Assembly (NCBI GenBank): GCA_017616895.1
Contig: JAFZXE010000023.1
Location: forward strand, 1 to 64,000
Direction: 5' to 3'
DNA from: Bacteroidales bacterium
Lineage (GTDB): Bacteria > Bacteroidota > Bacteroidia > Bacteroidales > P3
Length of the DNA stretch: 64,000 bases
The notes beneath the pieces were generated by a model. That model did no database searches and was not told the DNA's origin. It worked only from the letters and a program-made list of their open reading frames with translations. Of this stretch, positions 54,658 through 60,837 are shown in pieces. A program made the position numbers and the translations under genes. Numbering within the stretch: the stretch's first letter is position 1; every line of letters starts with the position of its first letter.

Positions 54658-54740
54658 TTGTGTTGATTGTGTGATTGTGTTAATGTGTTAATGTGTTAGT
54701 GCGTTATTGTGTGATTGCGTTAATGTGTTAGTGGCTTACC
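54655..54740 (+). repeat. GTGTTAATGTGTTA word repeat after queA
   Basis: Tandem TTGTGTGATTGTG and GTGTTAATGTGTTAGTG words fill the queA-DUF2147 spacer from the stop codon on, ending in CTAACTGCTGAC. Confidence 0.6.
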
Positions 54741-54769
54741 TCTAACTGCTGACTTCCAACTACAACCCC

Positions 54770-55243
54770 ATGAACAAGTGTTTCCTATTGTTTCTGCTGC
54801 TCGCAACGGCATTGTTTCTGCCACAAAGCCTGCAGGCTCAGAACAAGCTGAACGACGCGGGAGACAATATCGTCGGCGTGTATGAGGCGTGGCAGAACAA
54901 AGACCACTTCAAAGCCAAAGTGGTCAAACTGAACGACGGCACTTACCGCGGTCAGGTGATATGGGCCGAGGTGGATAAGGATCAGGACGGGAACAAACGC
55001 CTAGACAAAAAGAACCCCAACAAGAAGCTGCGTTCCTTGCCGCTCGACCAAGCGGTGCTTTTCTCTGGTTTGAAGTACGATGCCGACAAACACGAGTGGA
55101 ACGGCACGAAAGTATATGATCCACAGCGCGGTGTGCGAGCCAATATGGATGCACACTTCCTGAATGACGGCCGCCTGCAAATTCGCGGAACCTTCATGGC
55201 CTTCAGCGAGAAATGCATGTGGAAGCGAATAAGCGCACAATAA
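54770..55243 (+). CDS. DUF2147 domain-containing exported protein
   Basis: A signal peptide (FLLLATALFLPQSLQAQ) is followed by a DUF2147 domain: NIVGVYEAW near the mature N-terminus, DKDQDGNKRLDKKNPNKKLRS, and VYDPQRGVRANMDAHFLNDGRLQIRGTF, where the C-terminal IRG motif is typical. The mature protein is a small beta-barrel-like fold of unknown function, about 135 residues. A hairpin terminator follows after 25 bases. Confidence 0.85.
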   Translation: MNKCFLLFLLLATALFLPQSLQAQNKLNDAGDNIVGVYEAWQNKDHFKAKVVKLNDGTYRGQVIWAEVDKDQDGNKRLDKKNPNKKLRSLPLDQAVLFSGLKYDADKHEWNGTKVYDPQRGVRANMDAHFLNDGRLQIRGTFMAFSEKCMWKRISAQ

Positions 55244-55266
55244 TCATACTGCCTCAAACTTACAAT

Positions 55267-55307
55267 AATGGACACATCTGGCTTGCAGGTGTGTCCATTT
55301 CTTTTTA
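55267..55307 (+). terminator. Hairpin terminator after the DUF2147 gene
   Basis: AATGGACAC and GTGTCCATT pair around TTGCAGG-type loop sequence, followed by TTCTTTTT. Confidence 0.75.
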
Positions 55308-55343
55308 CTCGTTGTGGGTTGGGATTGTAAATCCCGAGAAAAA

Positions 55344-55372
55344 GAAGTGCCTGATTACAAATCAGGCACTTC
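55344..55372 (-). terminator. Hairpin terminator for the small-lipoprotein island (minus strand)
   Basis: GAAGTGCCTGATT and AATCAGGCACTTC form a perfect 13-base stem with a 3-base loop; a T-run follows on the minus strand, so it ends transcripts coming from 55644. Confidence 0.75.
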
Positions 55373-55416
55373 TGGTTCGGAAATCCGGCACAACGGGTCT
55401 TCTTGTTATATAACCT

Positions 55417-55644
55417 CTAATCTTCGTAAATTTCCTCGCAAATATAGTAATATTCTCCAGCCGTATAAGAACCTAACCATGTGGCTGTAGAACTACAGCT
55501 GGCGCGGTCTTCGTAGTAGCCAGTGGCTGTTTGATGGCCTGTGTTCCATTCAAATTCATAGCACATACACGCCTTGCCCTTTTCACAGCCAGACATGCAT
55601 ATTCCAGCTAAAACTGCAAATGCGATAAGAAGTGTCCTTTTCAT
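55417..55644 (-). CDS. Small lipoprotein of the KGKAC pair (gene A)
   Basis: 75 residues. Signal with lipobox MSGC, then EKGKACMCYEFEWNTG, a short Cys-containing stretch (ASCSSTATWLG) and an acidic C-terminus. Four Cys after the lipid-bearing one could form disulfides. It is a paralogue of the gene upstream: EKGKACMCYEF here and TKGKACLCERF there. The start overlaps the upstream stop by 4 bases. Function unknown. Confidence 0.7.
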   Translation of the reverse strand: MKRTLLIAFAVLAGICMSGCEKGKACMCYEFEWNTGHQTATGYYEDRASCSSTATWLGSYTAGEYYYICEEIYED

Positions 55645-55883
55645 TTGTAATAGTCGTTATTCTGTTGATGGTAGTCGTAGCAATCGTAGTTGTATAATGG
55701 ATCCTCATTGCTTAACACAAACGAAGCACCTGTGCAAGTCTCAAAATCCTCAGTATATTTTGAGTCTTCGTATTCACCAGATTCCTTGTCAAACCTCTCG
55801 CATAGGCATGCCTTACCCTTGGTACAACTAACAGTTAATAGGGTTGAAATTGATATGATAATAAAAAGTAGCGTGCGGTTCAT
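55641..55883 (-). CDS. Small lipoprotein of the KGKAC pair (gene B)
   Basis: 80 residues from ATG 55883 (an in-frame ATG at 55970 would put 29 extra residues before the signal). Signal peptide with lipobox TVSC, then TKGKACLCERFDKESG, an ETCTGASFVLSNED segment and a Tyr/Asn/Asp-rich tail. Paralogue of the following gene. Function unknown. Confidence 0.65.
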   Translation of the reverse strand: MNRTLLFIIISISTLLTVSCTKGKACLCERFDKESGEYEDSKYTEDFETCTGASFVLSNEDPLYNYDCYDYHQQNNDYYK

Positions 55884-55950
55884 GTTGAAAAATACAGAAC
55901 TAAATGGGGCGTGTAAATACACGCCCCATGTGTTGACGAAAACTGAATCA

Positions 55951-56316
55951 TCAGTCACATTTATAGACATCCATATTTATGGATATGTCTTCAGCATCAT
56001 TGGTGAATTTTCTTGTCGCTTTACAGCCGGAACAATTAGATTCACCTTTAGTAAGTTGCATATTATCTGTCCAAACCACTCGCTTTCTCCCGTCTCTATA
56101 TCCTACAGCTTGTAGTTGAACGTTGACTGTATAATCATTATTGTTACGAACTTCTACTGTATAAGTGCTTCCACTCTGTGAATATGACATATTAACACCC
56201 ATGACCTGTCTGCACATTTCGGGTTCAGGGTTAGTGTTCGTTTTATTGATGGTTATGAATGCAGTAGCGGCGATAAATGTCGCAACAATACTTAATACGA
56301 TTAAAAGTTTTTTCAT
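55951..56316 (-). CDS. Hypothetical exported protein of the small-protein island
   Basis: 121 residues with an N-terminal signal peptide or anchor (LLIVLSIVATFIAATAFI). The mature part (MCRQVMGVNMSYSQSGSTYTVEVRNNNDYTVNVQLQAVGYRDG) looks like a beta-sandwich of about 80 residues with several Cys in the last part (NCSGCKATRKF). A copy of the shared leader motif lies just upstream at 56327-56355. Function unknown. Confidence 0.6.
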   Translation of the reverse strand: MKKLLIVLSIVATFIAATAFITINKTNTNPEPEMCRQVMGVNMSYSQSGSTYTVEVRNNNDYTVNVQLQAVGYRDGRKRVVWTDNMQLTKGESNCSGCKATRKFTNDAEDISINMDVYKCD

Positions 56317-56326
56317 TTTTAAATTA

Positions 56327-56355
56327 TTGCCTGTTATATACCATCGGCCCGTCGG
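56327..56355 (-). promoter_or_regulatory. Shared leader motif, copy 1
   Basis: The minus strand reads CCGACGGGCCGATGG followed by TATATAACAGG, ending about 15 bases before the ATG at 56316. Two other copies are at 56797 and 57757; GCCGATGGTATATAAC is common to all three. Confidence 0.6.
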
Positions 56356-56419
56356 GTTAATTGATGATATTTAGTCTTTTAGTGATTATTGGCTATATCA
56401 GCATACATACTGTAGTCTT

Positions 56420-56788
56420 TTACATTCTGAAATTGCCGTTTCCTTTATATTCCCAATTGAAATAATATCCAGCTACAGTATATTTATACTTTGAAACTTT
56501 GCCATAGCCCTCTTTTCCATAATATGGATTACGAGACCAGGAATAACTTTTGCCATCGATGATTATTTTATCAGTTTCATCATCATATTGGGCTCTTACG
56601 GTTTTAACACTTATTTCACTCGTTATTTCATAAACGGAAACACTGTATATATCGCCACAATTGATGGTCGATTCTTCACCTTGTTGTTGTTTTAAAGAGG
56701 TTTCAGTCGAGTTGGGTTTTGCATAAGCTGTAGAAATCAGCATTCCCAAAACCATGATAGCTGTCAAAAATGCAATATTTTTTTTCAT
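56420..56788 (-). CDS. Hypothetical exported protein of the small-protein island
   Basis: 122 residues. A signal peptide (FLTAIMVLGMLISTAYA) is followed by a Q/S/T-rich linker and a beta-rich domain with many aromatic residues (YDDETDKIIIDGKSYSWSRNPYYG, YKYTVAGYYFNWEYKGNGNF). Leader motif copy 2 lies upstream. No family recognised; function unknown. Confidence 0.6.
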   Translation of the reverse strand: MKKNIAFLTAIMVLGMLISTAYAKPNSTETSLKQQQGEESTINCGDIYSVSVYEITSEISVKTVRAQYDDETDKIIIDGKSYSWSRNPYYGKEGYGKVSKYKYTVAGYYFNWEYKGNGNFRM

Positions 56789-56796
56789 TGTTTTTT

Positions 56797-56823
56797 TGCC
56801 TGTTATATACCATCGGCCCGTCG
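56797..56823 (-). promoter_or_regulatory. Shared leader motif, copy 2
   Basis: Minus-strand GGGCCGATGGTATATAACAG, followed by GCAAAAAAACA and the ATG at 56788. Same sequence as copy 1 up to the start region. Confidence 0.6.
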
Positions 56824-56833
56824 TTTTTTGAAA

Positions 56834-57574
56834 TTATTTTTGTTTTTTAACATCCTCCGCGAGACGAAATCCTATTGAAAAACTTCTCGTTTCACGAGTG
56901 TTGTAATTTGTGTTTGAAATACGACAATGTTTGGGGTCGTTGCCCCAGCTTCCACCTTTGAAAATCCTAATGTCCTTTAGGTCATATTGGTTGTTCAAAA
57001 TGGTATCTTGTGCATAGAAAATACTGTCGTATCGTCCGTCACACCATTCATGTACATTTCCCGTCATATCATACAATCCTAATGCATTTGGCTTCAATAA
57101 ACCTACTTTGTGTGTGCTTTGACGAGAATTATTCCTCATCCACCCCACTTCTTCGAGATTATTTCCACCCGAATATCTGCTTTCAGAGCCATATTTCCCT
57201 CCTTTGGCGGCATATTCCCACTCTTCCTCTGTTGGCAAACGATAATGCCTTCCTGTTTTTCTGTTCAGCTTTTCAATGAACAATATGGCATCATCCCAAG
57301 ATACACATTCGACTGGATGATTTTTGCCACTAAAAACTGAAAGGTTTTTGTGCATGATTTCATTCCATTCCGATTGTGTTACCTCATAGCGACTAATGCA
57401 AAAATCATTAACTGATACCCTCCTGATATCCCTTTCGTCCGGATCGGCGTCCATGTCATTCGATCCCATCGTTAATTGCCCACCCTCAACAAATACCATT
57501 TCGTTGTAGCTTTTTTTACCACACGATGTTATTAATAACAAAACGATTGTCCATACTACAAGGTTTGCTCTCAT
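56834..57574 (-). CDS. SUMF1/FGE-sulfatase-like lipoprotein
   Basis: A formylglycine-generating-enzyme-like domain protein anchored by a lipoprotein signal (VLLLITSC). The ATG at 57574 gives a clean signal; one at 57601 would add nine residues. Motifs of the family: FVEGGQLTMGSNDMDADPDERDI, ISRYEVTQSEWNEI, RLPTEEEWEYAAKGG, YDMTGNVHEWCDG and GGSWGNDPKHCRISN, GFRLAE. In lipoproteins of this type the domain often serves as a binding or maturation module instead of an active oxidase. Active-site Cys pair typical of true FGE is not complete. 246 residues. Confidence 0.82.
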   Translation of the reverse strand: MRANLVVWTIVLLLITSCGKKSYNEMVFVEGGQLTMGSNDMDADPDERDIRRVSVNDFCISRYEVTQSEWNEIMHKNLSVFSGKNHPVECVSWDDAILFIEKLNRKTGRHYRLPTEEEWEYAAKGGKYGSESRYSGGNNLEEVGWMRNNSRQSTHKVGLLKPNALGLYDMTGNVHEWCDGRYDSIFYAQDTILNNQYDLKDIRIFKGGSWGNDPKHCRISNTNYNTRETRSFSIGFRLAEDVKKQK

Positions 57575-57607
57575 ATTGTACACGAACGTTGTGTTTATCA
57601 TACCAGA

Positions 57608-57748
57608 TTAGTTGCCGTACATATAACGGTAAGAATCTCTTGCCATACCTCCTACTGTATCAGAAGACAGAATACCACATGAGGCAAATAAAGTCATTGC
57701 CATAATCATCAATACTGAGGCCACCACAATGTTTTTTCTTTTTTTCAT
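57608..57748 (-). CDS. Very small lipoprotein (46 residues)
   Basis: An open frame on the minus strand from ATG 57748 to TAA 57608, too short for usual gene finders. It encodes MKKRKNIVVASVLMIMAMT, then LFASC as a lipobox and a short tail GILSSDTVGG, MARDSYRYMYGN. A leader motif copy lies 9 bases upstream, like its neighbours. The SUMF1 gene starts 6-33 bases downstream, so the two form one unit. Function unknown. Confidence 0.6.
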   Translation of the reverse strand: MKKRKNIVVASVLMIMAMTLFASCGILSSDTVGGMARDSYRYMYGN

Positions 57749-57756
57749 TTTGATTT

Positions 57757-57786
57757 TTGCCAGTTATATACCATCGGCACATCGGT
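57757..57786 (-). promoter_or_regulatory. Shared leader motif, copy 3
   Basis: Minus-strand GTGCCGATGGTATATAACTG followed by GCAAAAATCAAAATG; differs from copies 1 and 2 at a few positions in the flanks. Confidence 0.55.
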
Positions 57787-57831
57787 TTTGGATAAATAAC
57801 ATGTTATTTTGTTCCGATTAGGTAGGCACAT

Positions 57832-58012
57832 AAAAAGAGCGTGGAACTTTTTAGTCTTCATCGGATGTCTTGAGGTCTTCGACTACCTACACTTCCAAAT
57901 TACAACGTTTAAGTCCACGCATTACACGGGAGCTCCGCTGCTGTTTTCTTGGAAGTGTTTTTGAAAGTGTCGAAGTTTCAAGACATCCAGATAAGCTACT
58001 TCGCTTTTTTCT
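57832..58012. repeat. Large nested inverted repeat in the leader of the island
   Basis: Outer arms AAAAAGAGCG and CGCTTTTTT, middle arms CGGATGTCTTGAGGTCTTCG (57862-57883) and GTCGAAGTTTCAAGACATCC (57969-57988), inner arms ACACTTCCAA (57889-57898) and TTGGAAGTGT (57949-57958) pair in order. It lies in a gene-free region between the minus-strand promoter at 58090 and the small lipoprotein gene. It may be an RNA structure or a small non-autonomous mobile element. No open frame is convincing here. Confidence 0.6.
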
Positions 58013-58089
58013 ATTCTATGATGTGCATACTAAACTATGTGCTATGCTTCATTCACAATTATTTTCGTTAATACTATGTTGAATTTGGG

Positions 58090-58099
58090 TGCAAAGATA
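58090..58099 (-). promoter_or_regulatory. -7 promoter element reading into the small-lipoprotein island
   Basis: Minus-strand TATCTTTGCA matches TAnnTTTG. A transcript from here would have a leader of about 330 bases with the inverted repeat before the gene at 57748. Confidence 0.55.
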
Positions 58100-58269
58100 C
58101 AAAATTATTTTGAGTTAGTAGTTTTGATTGAAAAAGTATTCGTATATTTGTGGTGTGAAGCCGATTAGTATGAACATACGCAAGAAAGTGTCTGTCAGGT
58201 TATTGTACAGATGCGTGTATTCGACTTTGCAGAACTCGCCGCTGCAACATATTGGTGTTCAGTGACAAA

Positions 58270-58420
58270 ACACATTCCCCTCCGTATTAACTCCGTATCA
58301 AAGCCGTATCAACTCCGTATATAGGCCGTTACCCCTCCTATACCCCTTCGTTACCCCTCCTATACCCCTCCTAGGTTTCTCCTACATAACTCCTAGGCGG
58401 CTCCTAGGTTTGTATTGGTG
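58270..58420 (+). repeat. Low-complexity words (CTCCGTATCAA, CCCCTCCTATA) upstream of the hairpin array
   Basis: Four CCGTAT words are followed by three to four CCCCTCCTATA/CTCCTAGG words. No gene seen. The region 58100-58270 also has none. Confidence 0.55.
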
Positions 58421-58477
58421 TTCTAAATGGGGGCAAAATGGCGGGGCTGGTTATCCGCAAATTTCCGAAATCTTGTA

Positions 58478-58735
58478 GTCGCGTCTCTTCGAGACGCATC
58501 TCTGCTGTCATTTTCACCCCCACACTGCGAAAATCAAAGATTTTCTTGTATGGGGTTATTGAGATTAAGCCTCTCCGAGGCTTCTTGTATGGGGTTATTG
58601 GGATTAAGCTTCCACGAGGCTTCTTGTATGGGGGTTTTGCGATTAAGCCTCCACGAGGCTTCTTGTATGGGGTTATTGAGATTAAGCCTCTTGAGGCTTC
58701 TTGTATGGGGGTATTGAGATTAAGACTCTCGAGGC
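58478..58735. repeat. Tandem array of five 38-39-base units, each with a hairpin, plus a preceding hairpin
   Basis: Units begin near 58542, 58582, 58621, 58660 and 58698 with TTCTTGTATGGGGTTATTGA and then GATTAAG, and end with a short palindrome GCCTC-NNN-GAGGC. A preceding GCGTCTCTTCGAGACGC hairpin is at 58481-58497. As 39 bases is 13 codons, both strands show repeating spurious open frames. It is not a CRISPR array because there are no unique spacers. Confidence 0.7.
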
Positions 58736-58813
58736 GTCTTCGGAACAATGCGGATAATCATAATTTTATTGCAGGCATTTTGGCAACATTGTCGAGCTTT
58801 CAGTTTTTTTTCT

Positions 58814-58821
58814 TATCTTTG
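58814..58821 (+). promoter_or_regulatory. -7 promoter element for dnaX
   Basis: TATCTTTG fits TAnnTTTG, with a TTG at 58789-58791 at plausible -33 spacing. It lies 27 bases before the dnaX ATG. Confidence 0.55.
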
Positions 58822-58847
58822 TAAATTATTTCACACTAATCCATGCT

Positions 58848-59972
58848 ATGGAAAACTTCATTGTATCAGCACGCAAGTATCGTCCCGACACGTTCCGTTC
58901 GGTTGTTGGACAGGGGCATATCACCTCAACTCTGCAGAATGCGATAAAGCAGGGCAAGCTGGCTCAGGCTTTCCTCTTCTGCGGCCCGAGAGGCGTGGGC
59001 AAGACCACCTGCGCCAGAATCCTGGCTAAAGCCATCAACTGCGAGAACTTCGGCGAAGACATGGAGCCGTGCAACAACTGCCAGTCGTGCAACGACTTCA
59101 ACAACGGCACCTCGATGAACATATTCGAATTGGACGCTGCGTCGAATTCGAGCGTTGACGACGCCCGCGAACTAATAAGGCAGGTGGCGATACCTCCTCA
59201 AACCGGCAAGTACAAGGTCTATATCATCGACGAGGTGCACATGCTCTCGACCAACGCATTCAACGCGTTGCTGAAAACTCTCGAAGAGCCGCCGGCATAC
59301 GCCAAATTCATCTTGGCGACAACCGAGAAACACAAAATAATACCGACTATACTCTCCAGATGTCAGGTGTTTGACTTCAACCGCATCTCGCTGCAAGACA
59401 TTGTGAACCATCTGGAATATGTAGCAAAGAGCGAGGGCGTGAGCTGCGAGAAGGACGTATTGCACCTGATTGCACGCAAGGCCGACGGAGGTATGCGCGA
59501 CGCGCTCTCGACCTTCGACCAGCTGGTGAGCTTCACCGGCGGCAACCTCACCCGCGAGGCTTGCCTGCAAAACCTCAACATGCTCGACAGCGGCTACTAT
59601 TTCCGCATGGTCGATAACTTCATCAAAGGCGACATCCCAAACTCGCTCCTGCTTTACAAAGAGATTCTGGATAAGGGTTTCGACGGACAGCATTTCATCA
59701 CAGGGTTGAGCGAACATCTGCGCAACCTGATGGTGGCTATCGACCCTGCGACTCACCAATTGCTGGAGGTGTCGGACAACGACCGGACGCTCTACGGCGA
59801 ACAAGCCAGCAAATGCGGTGTGAGGACGTTACTGCAGTATCTCGGCATAGCAAGCGACTACGAGTACCGCTACCGCGACGCCAGCAACAAACGTTTGTTC
59901 ACGGAGGTGTGCCTGATGAAACTCTGCAGCCTTCAAGCCAACCTGGGGGGACAACAGGCGGCAGCAAGTTAG
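58848..59972 (+). CDS. dnaX: DNA polymerase III subunit gamma/tau, N-terminal part up to an in-frame TAG
   Basis: The clamp-loader ATPase of the replicative polymerase. Domains I-III are complete: FRSVVGQGHITSTLQNAIKQGK, Walker A FCGPRGVGKTT, the zinc module with Cys at CNNCQSC, KVYIIDEVHMLS (Walker B), LATTEKHKIIPTILSRC (sensor 1), then domain III to about residue 370. The frame meets TAG at 59970-59972 after GGQQAAAS. The same frame is open again from 59973 to 60710 and encodes the C-terminal domain normally attached to DnaX in Bacteroidetes. Hence either a gamma-like short protein is made, or the TAG is read through, or it is a recent nonsense change. The amber codon could derive from CAG (Gln) by one C-to-T change. 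Confidence 0.9.
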   Translation: MENFIVSARKYRPDTFRSVVGQGHITSTLQNAIKQGKLAQAFLFCGPRGVGKTTCARILAKAINCENFGEDMEPCNNCQSCNDFNNGTSMNIFELDAASNSSVDDARELIRQVAIPPQTGKYKVYIIDEVHMLSTNAFNALLKTLEEPPAYAKFILATTEKHKIIPTILSRCQVFDFNRISLQDIVNHLEYVAKSEGVSCEKDVLHLIARKADGGMRDALSTFDQLVSFTGGNLTREACLQNLNMLDSGYYFRMVDNFIKGDIPNSLLLYKEILDKGFDGQHFITGLSEHLRNLMVAIDPATHQLLEVSDNDRTLYGEQASKCGVRTLLQYLGIASDYEYRYRDASNKRLFTEVCLMKLCSLQANLGGQQAAAS

Positions 59973-60710
59973 ATTGCAAGAGCGCCGGAGGCGGGACATA
60001 GAATTAGCAGTCAGCCGTTAGCAGCCAGCGGTCAGCAGGCTTCGGTTTGCAGTCAGCAGCCAGGTGCTAGCCGCACGGGCGATAATGGTGGTCAGCAGGC
60101 AGGGGCTGGTCGCACGGGCGATAATGGTGGTCAGCAGCCAGGTGCTGGTCGCACGGGCGATAATGGCGGTCAGCAGCCCGTTGCTGTTAACGGGGCACAG
60201 GTCACAGGTCACACATCGGAGGTGAAAACCGGCTTGCTGTCGATGGTTGATCCCTACTCCAGCGTGAAAGAAGGAAATGTCGCTGCAGCCAACCCAAAAG
60301 AGGTCAGACCTGAGACAAAGGCTCCTGAACCACAAAAGCTTTCGCAATCAGTTCTTCTGGATTTCTGGGAAGTTCTTTTCGCACCCGAGACGCTTTCGTC
60401 GTTCTCCGACCCAGACAAGGTCACCAACTTCCTCAAGAACGTGAAACCTGAACTTGAGGACGACGGCAAAACCGTAACAATCACGCTGGCGAGCAGCTTT
60501 GCCGAGCATGAAGTAAAAAAAGTGTTGCCGGAAATAATGAACCATCTACGGCGTATAAGCGGCGTACATGCGTTGACACCAAAGATTGAGGTAAAAGTCG
60601 AAGAGAAAGCCGCCAAGCCATACCAGTCGGGCGAAAAATACGAGACGCTGCTGAAAATAAACCCCGAACTGGCATCACTTCGTAAAATATTGCCAGATAT
60701 AGACATCTAA
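59973..60710 (+). CDS. dnaX: DnaX C-terminal (tau) portion, in frame beyond the TAG
   Basis: Continues in the same frame as dnaX. Residues after the stop begin IARAPEAGHRISSQPLAA and run through three 13-residue repeats (GAGRTGDNGGQQP type) that come from the intergenic repeat family, then a spacer, then the conserved domain (LLDFWEVLFAPETL, VTITLASSFAEHEVKKVLPEIM, IKVE type segments to KILPDIDI). If it is not translated by readthrough, internal starts GTG 60222 or ATG 60243 could make a separate C-terminal protein. The domain matches the end of Bacteroidales DnaX proteins by position and length. Confidence 0.65.
   Translation: MARAPEAGHRISSQPLAASGQQASVCSQQPGASRTGDNGGQQAGAGRTGDNGGQQPGAGRTGDNGGQQPVAVNGAQVTGHTSEVKTGLLSMVDPYSSVKEGNVAAANPKEVRPETKAPEPQKLSQSVLLDFWEVLFAPETLSSFSDPDKVTNFLKNVKPELEDDGKTVTITLASSFAEHEVKKVLPEIMNHLRRISGVHALTPKIEVKVEEKAAKPYQSGEKYETLLKINPELASLRKILPDIDI
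60003..60215 (+). repeat. Composite repeat modules amplified inside the dnaX linker
   Basis: GTTAGCAGCCAGCGGTCAGC words are followed by three tandem copies of a 39-base unit with GTGCTGGTCGCACGGGCGAT (hairpin GTGC/GCAC), then CACAGGTCACAGGTCACA. These are the same modules as in intergenic composite repeats, here kept in frame. Confidence 0.65.
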
Positions 60711-60834
60711 GTGCGTGCCCGCACAGGGCTATAAATGAGTTTTAAGTTTTAAGCTGTAAGTTTTAAGTAAACATATCAACATTAGTCAGCAGTTAGCAAA
60801 TACATTTGTCAACTCACTCTTCACAATTCACATT
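60711..60834 (+). repeat. Composite intergenic repeat between dnaX and the antiporter gene
   Basis: Modules in the same order as 2401-2534: hairpin GTGCGTGCCCGCACAGGGC directly at the stop codon, TTTTAAG words with TTTTAAGCTGTAAG, a CATATCAAC word, GTCAGCAGTTAGC, AGCAAATACATTTGTC, ATTCAC words. The next gene begins at the end of it. Confidence 0.75.
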
Positions 60835-60837
60835 CCT

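Noticed and set aside
57870-58082. Open frame of 70 codons in the inverted-repeat region
   Set aside because: It runs across the nested inverted repeat and lacks any protein-like composition or signal; the region is better explained as structured DNA or RNA.
58542-58735. Possible CRISPR array
   Set aside because: The units are adjacent and near-identical with no unique spacers of constant length, and no cas genes are present.
58404-58824. Open frames with 13-residue repeats (GFLYGVIEIKPLR type) on both strands
   Set aside because: They come from the 39-base tandem hairpin units, whose length is a multiple of three. No domain, signal or start context supports translation.
59970-59972. TAG recoded as an amino acid throughout the genome
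   Set aside because: Several intact genes here (atpC, esterase, C10 protease, lemA, ABC-F) end in TAG at the expected position, so the standard code is in use.
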